From assembly GCA_905147135.1 (NCBI GenBank), contig LR990049.1, positions 18,865,428-18,929,427 on the forward strand: 64,000 nt of DNA. The letters run 5' to 3'. Positions 42,940 through 54,424 of the stretch are shown in pieces. The number at the start of each line of letters is the position of its first letter. Position 1 is the first letter of the stretch. The position numbers were made by a program, and so were the translations under genes. The notes beneath the pieces were generated by a model. The model did not search any database and had not been told where the DNA came from. It worked only from the letters and a program-made list of their open reading frames with translations. The DNA is from Blastobasis lacticolella (taxonomy: Eukaryota; Arthropoda; Insecta; Lepidoptera; Blastobasidae).

Positions 42940-44760
42940 TATGTAGTAGATATTTAATACAAATTCTGTGTAATGCTGAGCGTCGCTGTATATTGCAGCC
43001 CTCATTTAATATATCTTGTGAGACAGGACACTCTATTGAGCGCTACGATGCTGCCACAGAGTTCCAATTTATATACGGTGGATGTCGCAGACAAATACCA
43101 TACGACGTTAAAATTATAACATCTTCCCTCTTGCTTCTTGTGTTAAAAGTGTATTTTATTGTTTGTTTCTTTAGTCTTTATAAAGTCAGACAAAGAATCT
43201 GCATTCTCACAAAAAGTAAGCTGAGATTGAAAGAAAATATAAATTTATAGAAATAGTTACAAACCTCGTGATTATATGGTGTACAGCAAATTAAAATGGC
43301 GTTATCTCCTGCCAACGTTTCTTGGCGGTTAATAATTTACTTCGACTAATTTGGCTTCGTAGACCGTTGTCAACGCAACAGCGCGTCGTACACAATTGGA
43401 CTCGAGTCTTCTCTTTCCTTTTCTCTAGGATTTCGAACGGAACGACATAAAGGAAACTATCTCTGCGTTCCATCCCAGCGAGCCAACTAACCGAACAGCC
43501 TAATGGAACAACAATAAACCCTAAGACATTACTGTCGAAATTCCGTCAACTACCCTACATCTCGACGAGTCTATACACGTCAACTGAAACGACTCTAGGG
43601 TGAGAACTACACAATAGAGAGGGCGTAATCTTTTAGCGTAGGCAACAATCGTATGTCATTCCAAGCCGGTAACTGCCGCGAACATTACTCCGCTCTTCAG
43701 ACTCTATGATATTCTGTGGCACTTTATGCGAATATTAAAAGCTCGGAGGCCCGTGATCGCTTCCTCTTATCAAAATACGCACTCCCAACCTCTCTAACTC
43801 AGATCTGTGGAGCTGATACTAACACCCTTGAAAGGAGTGAAACGACAAGGTGTTCGCTACGTCCGCTTTGGGACGCCTTCTTTGGATCTTTATGATTTGT
43901 TGGGCCAGACGCGGTCACGTGTAGTAGATTTGGAATTCTAAAATTAGACGTCAAATTTGGGATTCGGGTCTTAGATATTATGGGAGGTTCCAAGCGAAGG
44001 TAATAATTATAGGTTTGCGTTGGATAGATTTTGGATGTCATTTCGTTCGGCAGGTCTACATGCGTCAGCCCCTGGATAAGCTCGATAAACTATCCTTTTG
44101 TCTTCCCATTGTATTCCATATAAATAATTCTCAAGTTTCAGTTTGATACATAAGTTATTTTAAAATAGTAAATCGCTAGGTAATAAATTTAAATCTTTCT
44201 GAAAATCAACGGGAATCAAATCCAAGAGGAGGGTTAAAGAGATCCCCGCAAAACAAACCTTTAGTCCCAAAACAACTTCCCACTTAGCAGCCCTGCATTA
44301 TAGAGGGAGGGTAGTTCCCAGGTTCCCACCCTCCCTTATCCGTGCAGCTTGCTTTTGTTGGCCTTTCGTATTGAAAAGTTTTCGCGTAAAAGATTTTTTA
44401 CGATCACGGTCCCGTATCTCGTAATTTGCTACCAGTACAGCATTATCGGATGTATCGATCGAGATTTTATGAGCCCTTTTGAAAGTTGAGATGAAAGTTT
44501 TGGAGACGTGATATTATTTTATCATATTTGGAATAAATTAGTATTCTTATCTCAAAAATCATCTTGGCGTGAATATCCAGGTTGTGCTCTAAAATAAATT
44601 TGACATAATTATTTAATAATAATTTGACATGTGCGTGGATATATTTCATTTTATTTTAATGACCTAAAGCTCTGAATTGCAATAATTCCATAATGAAATT
44701 GAAAACCACAGAGCTCTCTGTATTCACTTAACATCTGTATATTATTTATATGTATACCAG
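42940..44760. other. No gene; one hairpin
   Basis: Unassigned. AGGGAGGGT (44304-44312) pairs with ACCCTCCCT (44328-44336), a perfect 9-bp hairpin. Confidence 0.45.
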
Positions 44761-44811
44761 CCTGTGTGTCACAATAAAAGTATTTGAATTGAATTGAGTT
44801 GAATTGCTCTC

Positions 44812-45066
44812 GCGCACGAGGGGAAGGGGTTTGCCTTGACAATGATCCAGGATTTGGCAGACCAGGTAGTAGTTACAGTGGAGCGACTGCCATCTGACCT
44901 CCGTGACCCTGCTATCACGGGAACCTAACCAGATTCAATCATAATTACATATTCAATTGCCTGAATGTGCAGGTTTCATCACGATGTTTTCTATCACCAT
45001 AGGACATCGGTTAGTGTTCAACTAATGTTCATAACACAGAAAATAACTATTGGTATATGGCTCCTG
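44812..45066 (-). repeat. SINE-A copy
   Basis: Minus strand. The plus strand starts GCTCTCGCGCACGAGGGGAA and passes through TGCCATCTGACCTCCGTGAC, TGAATGTGCAGGTTTCATCA and CATCGGTTAGTGTTCAACTA. Head lost. A LINE-style tail with (ATTGA)n (44768-44808) abuts it on the left. Confidence 0.7.
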
Positions 45067-45639
45067 GCAACTGGGACATAAAGTCTGAATCGTAGAATAA
45101 TTATTCACAATTTAGGTTTCATGTGGAGCCATGGGTGCATTATCTCTGCTACGTAAATCTTATTTTAAACAGTGATTTAAGTAGTTAGATTTTATGTATT
45201 TTATGTATTAATTACGCCCAGTCATTTTTTTACAAATCATAAACGAGCAAGTAAGTTATGTCAGAAACTGGCTACTTCATTTGGCAAAATATCGCTAAAT
45301 AGTAAACAATGGGTAGTTTAAACAAGCTCAGCGGTTGTTCAGCTCAAAGTTCAGATCGCAACTAACGTTTTCACAGAAACTGGGCGAACTTAAAGCTCAC
45401 GAGTTTGTGTGTAGTTTTATTTTGAAATATGCGAGTTTTGAGTTACCTTTTATATTAGTTTTTAGTTGGCTGTATTGTTTTGGAAAGCTGTAATGTTACG
45501 GCAGGTTACGGCATTGGTTCCTTTGTGGTATAGTTTTCTCTAACCCACACCGGTGCTTGGAAATGTTGCAAGTTTCCCGTTGTTTCATTTTGTTCCAATT
45601 ATTTATTGTAGTATAATGTTTACGAATATTACGCAAAAT

Positions 45640-46020
45640 TTCACACAAACCTGACCAGATTGGAAAATGGTTACGTATCCTCAGTTTCACTCGTCGTCAG
45701 AGTATCGGTTAGTTTCGTTCCGGCTCTGCCTGGCATTGTCGAGCACGGTTAGGTCGTGGTTGGCATGGGATACGTTTATCTACGGCCATAGGGTGGTCAG
45801 CCCCGTTCCTACCTCCTCCTTTTTGACGATTGAAAGAGATATTTAATGTTCTAATCAATAAAGAAATTTTGAATTTTGAATTTAGTGTTCAACCAATATG
45901 CATAGCCCAGGACAAGTCACTGGACATGGTGGTACAGGGACCCAGAGTATTGATACTAAACTGGGAATCGAACTCGGTATCTCTAGCTTACTAGTCGTCC
46001 TGCTAACCATTAGGCCATCA
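45640..46020 (-). repeat. SINE-A-related copy split by a LINE 3' end
   Basis: A minus-strand tRNA-headed SINE related to SINE-A. The left piece (45644-45712) ends GAGTATCGGTTAG. The right piece (45882-46020) resumes TTAGTGTTCAACCAATATGC and finishes with the head GGGAATCGAACTCGGTATCT and CTAACCATTAGGCCATCAC. An inserted LINE end lies between. Confidence 0.62.
45713..45881 (+). repeat. 5'-truncated LINE 3' end nested in a SINE
   Basis: CTCTGCCTGGCATTGTCGAG, TATCTACGGCCATAGGGTGG and CCCCGTTCCTACCTCCTCC end in AATAAAGAAATTTTGAATTT, a LINE-style 3'UTR with a TTTTGAA tail. TTAG on both sides (45709-45712 and 45882-45885) is a short candidate target duplication. Confidence 0.55.
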
Positions 46021-46205
46021 CTATTAATAGGGGAAGTTGACCAGATTTTAAAACGGTTACGAATCCTCATTTTCCCTCATCGCTAGGGCATTGGTTAGTG
46101 TTGAACTTATATGCATAACCCAGAAGCCACCAGTACATGACTGGGACACAATATTAATATTAAACTCTCGCTTACGAGTCGTACCGCTAGCCATCGACGC
46201 TCCAC
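46020..46205 (-). repeat. Second SINE-A-related copy, tandem to the first
   Basis: GGAAGTTGACCAGATTTTAA, GGCATTGGTTAGTGTTGAAC, ATATGCATAACCCAG and GCTTACGAGTCGTACCGCTA match the preceding copy in the same orientation. The two lie head to tail with almost no gap. Confidence 0.58.
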
Positions 46206-47137
46206 AATACACAAACATTTAAACCAATTCCCACCCAACTCTATTTGTTATCTGTTTGCGGGCTATATTTTTCATTCCAATTCACTGAAATAAGATACCG
46301 TAACAATTGTGAACGAATTGCCAATGCATTTCCCGATGGCAACGGATAGACCACGGATGCAATACTACGTTGCTAGCACGTACAACTGAAAATACAATTC
46401 GAAATAAAATGTTATTTAAAACTGTGTTGTGTGAAAACAATAACGAATCAAGTGCAGCGTGCGAACTTCCTGGTGCCACGCAATTTTGGCATTTTATGAT
46501 ATTGTAGATTGAATACTGCGTATGATTAAGGAATAGAACACGTTGGTTGCGAGCTTTATCATTGTAATCTGGACGCATTCAAGGCTAGAAGGCAATTTAG
46601 TAGTATTCGTAACGTCACTTACGACCATGTGAGATAGCAGTCAAATGCCTGGCTAGTCCAAAAAAAGTCAGTTACGTAGACAAGGTTCCGTCTCCAAAAT
46701 ACAAAACCCCCAAAATTATTGCATCACAACCATATGCGTGACAAATATGATGTGACAACGATTTGTCGGCAACAACGCATGATCCGATATCTGCGGAATG
46801 ATTAAAAATGTGTTCTTATCAATTTTGTTAATGGAAATCCACCACGAATTTGTTTTTCTCGATCCAAGGCGAATTAGGGCACAAACAAAAAATGGCATCG
46901 AGCTCGAATATTGAGTTATACCTATATTACATCAGTTGGATTAATTTTTTTGGAATTCTCCTGGTTACTAATGGGATTTAGGTGATCGAAACCAACCCAA
47001 ACAAGTGAAGGTGAAAGTGTATGGCGCATTTCGGCCATTTCTCGATATTGTGCCCGTTAGCTGTAATTTCGATAACTTCGACAAGGTTCCATTCCATTAA
47101 AACTTTGGAGTTTGAGAGGCTACATACGATACTGCTT

Positions 47138-47667
47138 CAGGGCCGATCAAGGAGGCAGCTAGACCGTTGCTACGAATCCTTTACTTAGTATAAAATCAGA
47201 TGCGGGGGCCGGACCTCCGAACAAGGCCTGCGGAACTGAAAGTTACTTTACTTGTATTAGTGGACTCGGTGCGACTTCGTTCACGTACACCCACTTTACG
47301 TCTACCTACCCTTTTTCTTGCTTGTAAACCTTCCTCTTGAATCACTTTATCTATTGTTAAAAACAACATTAAAATCCGCAGCGTAGTTTTAAAGATCTAA
47401 GTGTACATATAAACATATATACATAGGGATAGACGGCGGCAAGCGGCTTTGATTTATACCATGTATAGACTGTACTCGCAACGCCTGTAACCGACGAAAA
47501 TGGAAGCAAATAGCTGAGAAAGCAATCCTCGGGAAAGTCTGCGACGCAGTAAACATCTCTACGGGTACCTCGTCTCGCAACCATGACCACTCTGACAAGA
47601 GTGTCCGACTTAGAAGATGTATAGACTACGTATATCGACTGTCTAGCGGCCTCCTAGATCTGCCCTG
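47138..47667. mobile_element. Inverted-repeat element carrying a repeat D copy
   Basis: The ends form an imperfect inverted repeat of about 27 bp: CAGGGCCGATCAAGGAGGCA at 47138 and its near reverse complement ending at 47667 (GCGGCCTCCTAGATCTGCCC). Inside, 47235-47460 is a minus-strand repeat D copy. A lone end of the same type lies at 27851-27885 (ACCGATCTAGGAGGCAAGCG). No coding frame is inside and no clear target duplication was found, so it may be a non-autonomous DNA element or chance association of two ends. Confidence 0.4.
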
Positions 47668-47754
47668 CCTTAGTGTCGCATGTACAGTGCTTCATATGGT
47701 ATTTATTATATTTTGCTAGCGTTGTCGTAAGGCTGCTATGATTCAGATTTAGAT

Positions 47755-48045
47755 TTTATTTATTGCTCTTACACAAGACAATACATTTAGTATACATTTA
47801 AAATACAATTTTGTTAAAATAGATCGTCAAATGTATATTACGTATACTTTAATTGTATGTAATATACAATTTATTAGAAAGCATATTAGAGGAAAATCAT
47901 GATTCATAAAATGATTACCTAATGTAAAACATGTAAGTGAAAATTACATGTCAAAACAAGATTAAACATGTCCATAAAATAATGAACAACAGCTTTCACC
48001 AGTCCACCGCTGGGCTTGAGCCTCGCCTCGTAGGAAACCACCATG
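47755..48045 (-). repeat. LINE-like 3'UTR remnant
   Basis: TTTAGATTTTATTTATTGCT at left, then AT-rich sequence to CACCAGTCCACCGCTGGGCT. Read on the minus strand it is a plausible 3'UTR ending in AATAAATAAAATC; no coding signal. Confidence 0.3.
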
Positions 48046-48497
48046 TTAATTAAATTATTATTTATTTTCCCGGTATTGTTAAAATGTTGTGATCCTTATA
48101 TCGAGGGGTTGTATCGATAGCTCTCTAACGAGGCTGTGTACCGCCTGGAGCAAGTTTGTCTTTCATTTTTTTCTTCTACATCGTGTATACGTTGTGTTAA
48201 AGTTCGCCTTTAATAGGAATACGATGGAAATTGTATGATCTGGGGGCACGGAAGTACCGCCGCCAAGTCAAGTAAAAAGTAGGGGTCATTGTCTCTGATA
48301 TAGCTACGTTTGAATCTAGGAAACGGCCACGCCATACTTTGTGACCAAAATGTAGTTTTTATTTGTATAGTAAGGTTTTGTAGAGTTATGAGCTTGACTC
48401 TTGATGAGTTTTATAATTTTTTTAATGTGAGACCGTTATGAGCTCCCGAGGCTTGGCCAATTAATTTTACATGATTTTTTTTAGTGGGATCTTTTGC

Positions 48498-48788
48498 TGT
48501 GCTCTCGCGTACGGCAGCCCGGGGTCCGCCTTGATCATGATCCAGTATTTGGCAGATCAGGTAATTACAGTGGAGTGACTACTATCTGATCATAGTGACT
48601 CTGCTACCGAGAGAATCAGATCTGCCGGATCATCACGATATTTTTCCTCTCCAAAAGAGCATCGGTTAGAATTCAACTAAAGCACATAACGCAGAAAAGA
48701 GTCATTGGTATATGGCCAGAACGGGATTCGAGCCGGGTACCTCTCGCTTACGAATCGGACACTTTAACCGCTCGGCCACCGACGCTCT
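48498..48788 (-). repeat. SINE-A copy, full length with tRNA-like head
   Basis: The best full-length member. Read on the minus strand, the head GAGCGTCGGTGGCCGAGCGG resembles the A-box region of class II (Leu/Ser-type) tRNAs, and GGCTCGAATCC is a near-consensus B box. The body and the CGGACCCCGGGCTG tail block follow. The tRNA fold is incomplete, so it is a SINE and not a tRNA gene. Confidence 0.75.
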
Positions 48789-49670
48789 AATATCGAATAA
48801 AATACATTTAAATATACGAGAAATCTAGGTACATACATGATAGATATTAAGGGTGGCGGTTACCCCTTTCCATCAGGGCCTCGAGTCCTTTTCATTAATG
48901 GCTCGGTCGAGTTGTAATTGGATCGTAACCGCAGTTTAATGGTAGTTTTACACGTTTATGGTATTCTTCTACAATTGAATCAATCAATTAAAACTGCGAT
49001 TGAGCTGCTATTCAATCGAGCCAAGTAAATAAGCGGATAGCAGCCTAGGTAGGCTATCTGTCCGTTTCTCACTAAGCGACATAGAAATCTACAGACAAAA
49101 ATAAACATAAAAATTTCTATTTCCCTCGTTGCAAAAGCTAATGATCATCCCGACAATAACACGAGCAGCTCGTCGTAGACGCTCTACGGGTTTGCTACGC
49201 CGTAGCTGCGCCGTAGCCGCGTAGCTGTTAAACCAGAAATAATATCTCGCCGAGCGCTAACACGCTACAATGAAATCTAATGGGAACGATAGAGATGGCA
49301 TATACGGAGTGTGTCTGAGAGCGAGTGAGTGGGCTATATATAAAGTCTACAGGGAATGTGTGGAAAATCATAAATGGTACAACCGTTTTAGGTGTATTCC
49401 CGTTGTCCCCAGGGCAGTGTCCCTACTGATGTCCCTAAGAATTTAATTAAATTCCTATGGTCCCCAAAGAATGGACAATAAATTAAATTTTCCAAATTAA
49501 TTGAATTTTTTGTCCAGGCATATTTTTTTTAACATAATACTAAATTACAAACTGAATAAAGACGTTCATAAAGTTTCAGTTTAACAAATTGGCCGTGTTG
49601 CTACGAAAAGGGGACAACGGCATTAGAATATTACTATATAAACCCATTTTCTGTCTACATTGATTTAGAC

Positions 49671-49918
49671 CAGGGATCCCCAAAGTGGTCGATATCGACC
49701 CCTTGGTTTCCTAGGGGTCGACATAAACGAAAACTGATTTTGGGAGTCGACGATCATGACCTAAGTCAAAATGAAAAATAACATTCTGTAGCAGCTGTTT
49801 TAAGTTAGCGGACCATTATGAATTGATCTTAAAAGTAGGTAATTCGGCCATGGGGGTCTGAGGTAACAGTTCATTTTGGAAAAGGGGTCACTTGTCCAAA
49901 ATAGTTTGGGGATCCCTG
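49671..49918. mobile_element. hAT-like non-autonomous element
   Basis: Terminal inverted repeats CAGGGATCCCCAAAGT (left) and TTTGGGGATCCCTG (right), of the CAGxGxTCCCCAAAC type typical of hAT transposons. A perfect 8-bp duplication ATTTAGAC lies at 49663-49670 and 49919-49926. 248 bp, no transposase. Confidence 0.82.
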
Positions 49919-50076
49919 ATTTAGACGGTTATTATATTAATGCACAATTACTATATTGTTCATGTTGTAGACTGATTCTAGTCTAGCGCAGCTAGAGGGA
50001 CCGAGGTCAGCCTTCCTACTTCTTCTCCACTTCACTTTGTCTTTGACATCCTTGGTGGTCAGTTTGTTGTTACATT

Positions 50077-50216
50077 TTTTTATACCATTAATGTGGCAAA
50101 TAAGCTTACAGCCTAGCTAATAGTAAGCAGTCACCGAAGCCTATAGACGTTTGCAATGCCATCACCCACGCGTTGCCGACCCTTTTCACCCCTTTCTTAA
50201 AGAACTCCATGTTATG
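50077..50216 (-). repeat. LINE 3' end, minus strand
   Basis: Plus strand reads TTTTTTTATACCATTAATGT, AAGCTTACAGCCTAGCTAAT, CATCACCCACGCGTTGCCGA, TTTCTTAAAGAACTCCATGT. Same family as 8105-8287, slightly shorter. Confidence 0.58.
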
Positions 50217-50248
50217 TGTTGTTAAAAACATGTCTATATCTACTAAGG

Positions 50249-50470
50249 TATACAGGCGTAATTCGTTATAGCACAGAGAAAGAAAATTCTACATGTAATG
50301 GGGACAACGGGACGCAATTTTTTAACGTCCTAAGCTCGGGGACAGTACATAGTCAGACACTAATATATACAGTCTTAATTCGTAATAGCACAGAGAAAAA
50401 AATACTACCAGTGATAGGGCTTAACGGGAAGTAATTTTTTTACATCCTATAGTCTCGGGGACAGCTATAT
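50249..50470 (+). repeat. Two-copy tandem repeat, about 117-bp unit
   Basis: Unit 1 (50249-50365) and unit 2 (50366-50470) share TATACAG, TAATTCGTTATAGCACAGAG (TAATTCGTAATAGCACAGAG in unit 2), AACGGGA, TTTTTTAACGTCCTA and CTCGGGGACAG. Unit identity is about 75-80 percent by eye. Related GGGGACAAC pieces lie at 49398-49412 (inverted) and 49610-49622, so it may be part of a larger repeat. Confidence 0.6.
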
Positions 50471-51469
50471 AACAGGGGGAGCTAACAGGAATGCACCCAA
50501 TTTCACCGTGGCTGCGGTGCGTGGTAAGCCGCGTCTCTATGGCGGGCCGTTACAGCTTTATTGGAGTAACTAAAATACCGGGTTATACCGGTTTACAACA
50601 AGTAGTGCTGGATTTGGTCGGATTGCCATGTGGGTAGGGGTTAGTGAGCTTCGTTGTGGAGAGGAGTCTTCTGTAGTGTTGGGAGGAAAGAGGTTTTTAT
50701 ACAGGGAAAAAATTCTTTTGTTGGTAGTTTTAGGTTCGTTTTTTTTAATAGGAACTAGCCAGGCATTTGACTGCTATATTTTACCTCTCATAATTTTTAG
50801 TTGCATAGTTTTGGAAGTGTTGGATTGATACCAGAGGCTGACTAAAGTAATGATGGATGCATTCTTTACCGCCGTAACCTCCGATTTAATACAATAACAT
50901 TTTAGATTACTTTTGACGTGTTTGGTGATAAACTAATACAATTTATGATTTCCAGTACTGATGTTTCGAATGTCTACAAATAACTATATCGAATGAGCGC
51001 CAAAGAAAAAAAATAGAAAATAATGATGAAAACCGTTATTGTTTGTGTTTCTAATCGCACTTGGCAGTCTGTACACATTTTGCAATACAACAACCAATAC
51101 GTGAAACAAAAACGGTTAAACCAGAACTATCTGTACTTCTCTTCTCTCTGGGATCACCCGGATTATCCACCTAGAACAGTAGGGTTGTTGTGCCCAAAAA
51201 GTTCCCCCTCGCGCACCCTTTTACCACTGATTGGTTCCGATAACTGGCGCATTTACCCCACACGGAGTCACTCTATTAGGAGCTATGTATATGGTTAAGG
51301 GACGCGATTGGTTTTTTTTATATGTACACGTACACGTTATATGTATTACTGTTAGTTTGTTTATTCTTAATCCGACTGCGATGAAAGGACATAATCCAAA
51401 ACGAACCTAACAAAAAAGTTTTAAAGAAAAACTGTAAAGTACTTAGGTGGATTGAACGCTTCATTCTGA

Positions 51470-51656
51470 GGGCCTAGTGTGAGTTCCGCTTCGATTTTAC
51501 TTAACTATCGCGTTTGCGTTTACGTGAAAATTAGTATGGAAAAATATATAGCGCCGCCTAGTGGTACGTAAATGAAGTTTTTTTCTTCATACTAATTTCG
51601 ACGTAAACGCAAACGCGATAGTTAAGTAAAATCGAAGCGGAACTCACACTAGGCCC
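51470..51656. mobile_element. Near-perfect palindromic MITE
   Basis: Arms of about 70 bp starting GGGCCTAGTGTGAGTTCCGC (left) and ending in its exact complement (right), with only one or two mismatches. The loop of about 45 bp contains AGCGCCGCCTAGTGGTACGT. TCTGA flanks both ends (51465-51469, 51657-51661), a perfect 5-bp target duplication. The near identity of the arms implies youth or continuing correction. The superfamily is not obvious from a 5-bp duplication and a GGGCC start. Confidence 0.8.
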
Positions 51657-51761
51657 TCTGAGCATTTTTTTAACTTCCAAGCTATATGGACTATTACTAG
51701 AGTTGTTTTGAAGCTTGGAAGTCTAGAATCTGATAGCAATATTAGAAAAGCCACTTTTACT

Positions 51762-51922
51762 TTTTTTTTATACCGAGGTGGCAAACAAGCTCATGGACTG
51801 CTTAATGGTAAACAGTCGCCATTTGCAATACCAGGGGCATCACCCACAAGCTGCCAACCCCGTAAAAACCATTTCACCCCTTTCTTGAAGAACCCCATGT
51901 TGTACTCTCCAGGGAAAACCTC
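51762..51922 (-). repeat. LINE 3' end, minus strand
   Basis: Plus strand TTTTTTTTATACCGAGGTGG, AATACCAGGGGCATCACCCA, TTTCTTGAAGAACCCCATGT, TACTCTCCAGGGAAAAC. Same family as 8105-8287. It lies about 100 bp right of the palindromic element at 51470. Confidence 0.6.
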
Positions 51923-52999
51923 TCCAGGTTGTGCAAGAAGAACTGTAGTGATTCTCGTATAGCTTAACTATCACAATAAAAAATGTTCAGAAAGATGCAT
52001 GCTGTCGAAATCACTACCATTATATTGGCCAGCATTTTCAAATTAGGTACTTTTTGTATTTGCCGTGAAGGGTTTCCTCTGAAGAGATGCTATGAAAAAC
52101 AGAAAAAACCCACGACCACGGCCTCCGCGCCTCCCCGCCGGTCCACAGACCTCGTGACTACCTAACCCTACCGATACGATGAGACAACTAAATCGTAAAG
52201 ACACGTCGCGTGTGCGTCCCGATAAATATAATAAGGTGTAAGACGCTGTCCTAATTAGTAACGGTAGAGCGACCCTGGCCGTACGACGGACGTGTCCGAC
52301 CAATAGGAGACCTCAAAACCGCCCGTCGCACGACACCTAAGACATTATGACGACAATAAAGACACCTACATGTGTAAAGAACGCGAGTTTAAATAAAATA
52401 CAACTATTAAAACTTAGTAATATGTTAATCTCTCCTGTATCTCATCGATTAGAGTTCACACAAAATACTTCAATCCGTTTAAGAATACACATACCTATGC
52501 GAAACCGCAACCAATACCTATTTGCATATAAAAAGCTGGTTAAGACGGGTAAGGTTATATTACAAACTTTCTTCTGGTCTAGTAAATACTGGTTTAAACT
52601 AACTATAACCAGTTCTTACCAGTTCAAGCTCGCTTGTGCACCTACTCGTGTAAAATAGAACGCTTTAACGCCAAGTAGCTGTGCTCTAACGAGTTCCGAA
52701 GTTTTGTCTGGTTGGGCTTTGTACATGCTTAGTGGAGGGAGCGAAGTTTTTTATTTAAACACTAGGTTTTCACTTTATAATGGGTTTCACCTGAACTAGA
52801 TACGAATCTTTGCGAACTTATAATAACCTCTCGATTGAACTTAGATTTATGACAAAGAGTTTTAAGGATTCGATGAAATTTGTTTGCGGATGAATTATAA
52901 GCGGCATTTAAGAACTCGAAAATCCATTAGCAGAAACTGTCACATTTATAAGGCCGGTAAATAAGGCTACTTTAGCTTTCAAGTTCGCCAATAAACCTT
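51923..52999. other. No gene seen
   Basis: Overlapping frames on both strands at 51983-52303 and one of 103 codons at 52347-52658; no motifs. Unassigned. Confidence 0.45.
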
Positions 53000-53200
53000 C
53001 TATACATAGTATAAAACAAAGTTGCTTCCCGCCGTCGGTCCCTATGTACGCTTAGATCTTTTAAACTACGCAACGGATTTTAATGCGGTTTTCATCAATA
53101 GATAGAGTGATTCAAGAGGAAGGTTTATAAGTAAAAAAAAGCAGGTAGGAATGAAGGAGGTATACGCGAACGAGTCGCGCCGGGTCTACTAGTTAGTCCC
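53000..53200 (+). repeat. Repeat D copy
   Basis: The best-preserved copy: ATAAAACAAAGTTGCTTCCC, ACGCTTAGATCTTTTAAACT, GATTCAAGAGGAAGGTTTAT, ending GCGCCGGGTCTACTAGTTAG. Confidence 0.6.
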
Positions 53201-53340
53201 TCTCTCTCTCTAGTTAGTAATAAATAAAGGAATAGAAAGGCACATCGACGTTGTCTCTATCCCACACGTGTCAGGAAATACGATCCGAAATTAGCCGGTG
53301 TGTATTATTTCCTGCCTTGTTGCTTACCAATAAAACAAGA

Positions 53341-53483
53341 CTGAGTTAAGTACGTTAGTTGAACACTAACCGATGCTACGGTGAGGGAAAACATCGTGAT
53401 GAAATCTGCATATTCAAGCGACTGGATGTGTAATCATGATAGAATTTGGTCAGGTTCTCGCTCGCAGTCGCTCTACTGTATTT
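53341..53483 (+). repeat. SINE-A middle fragment
   Basis: GTTGAACACTAACCGATGCT, ACATCGTGATGAAATCTGCA, AATTTGGTCAGGTTCTCGCT and TCGCAGTCGCTCTACTGTA. It runs straight into a minus-strand LINE 3' end at 53484. Confidence 0.65.
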
Positions 53484-53605
53484 TACTTATAATTCTTTAT
53501 TGTACATACAATAGATTGTAATTCAAATCAAGAAAATATAGTACAAATGCGGTCTTATCGCGAAAAGTGACAGACAAGCATTTTCATGTAAATCGAAGAC
53601 GTATT
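53484..53605 (-). repeat. LINE 3' end, minus strand (BMC1-like?)
   Basis: Plus strand TAATTCTTTATTGTACATAC and GTACAAATGCGGTCTTATCG. On the minus strand the CGATAAGACCGCATTTGTAC block followed by AATAAAGAATTA resembles the 3'UTR of jockey-type LINEs of silkworm; the name is from memory and uncertain. Confidence 0.45.
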
Positions 53606-53803
53606 TCAAACCTTCCTTGAAATCCTTCGGTGAACAAAGAGCCAACATATATAATTTTTTTGCCAAATTCTGGATTATAGCATCAGTAAATACGTCAACG
53701 CGAACAACCGCCCAACATCTTCACTCGCACCGAGCAGTTATCTCCGACAACTCTGTATCAGGATCGTCTATCGCCCGAACTGGGGCAAAAATTGAGGTGG
53801 CTC

Positions 53804-53827
53804 GGCTCGTCACCATGGCGACGAGCC
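53804..53827. promoter_or_regulatory. 24-bp near-perfect palindrome around CCATGG
   Basis: GGCTCGTCACCATGGCGACG plus AGCC reads almost the same on both strands (22 of 24). It lies in a GC-rich patch (53750-53880). CACCATGG also fits a Kozak start, but the frame opened there is only 35 codons. Confidence 0.3.
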
Positions 53828-54079
53828 CCCGCCCGCACACAGCCCCCGCGGAGACCCGCCCACGCCTCACGGGCACCTATTTAATTGATTTCAGTAGACT
53901 CGTCCGTGTGTTTGCATTGTAAATAATGATTTAGGCGCAAAGGACTAGAACCCGGTTAGTGTTGTTTGGTTGCCACTCTGCGATTGATTCGTTTGTCTGT
54001 TGGGGTGTTTGGGGCTCCTGGTAGGGGGCTGTAAGACCCGAGAATTCCACGTGAAGGATTTTATTCATACATACATCAT

Positions 54080-54336
54080 ATAGGCCGTGTGGTGTCCGGC
54101 AGAGTAGAATAGCACCAATCCCTTACACTCATGGGTGTCGTACGAGGCGACTAATGTTTTCGAGACAAAAGATCAAGAGTCTCCGTAGTCTGGAAAATGG
54201 GCAGCAGCATTTTCCATTGTTACATTTAAACACTGCGATCTCCAGCCCGCCTGCCAAGCGTGGAGATTATGGCAATAACCTCCCCTTTCGTGGGAGAGGC
54301 CGTAAGTCCTGCAGTGGACTGTGACGGACTGTGTTG
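54080..54336 (+). repeat. RTE-tail repeat, copy 3
   Basis: A full-length copy with the same start as copy 1 (GGCCGTGTGGTGTCCGGCAG at 54083) and the same CCTGCAGTGGACTGT end. It is the copy most similar to copy 1 and differs by scattered substitutions and loss of a few A residues. Confidence 0.7.
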
Positions 54337-54424
54337 AAAAATACATACTGATAAACGATAGACATCACTACGGGTGCGCACTTCACTAGAGCGCGGATAG
54401 CTTTTGATCGATGGTCGAGGTATT

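Noticed and set aside
53617..53922. 101-codon frame in a GC-rich patch
   Set aside because: No domain, no splice or promoter evidence; low-complexity Pro/Arg/Thr C-terminus expected from GC-rich DNA.
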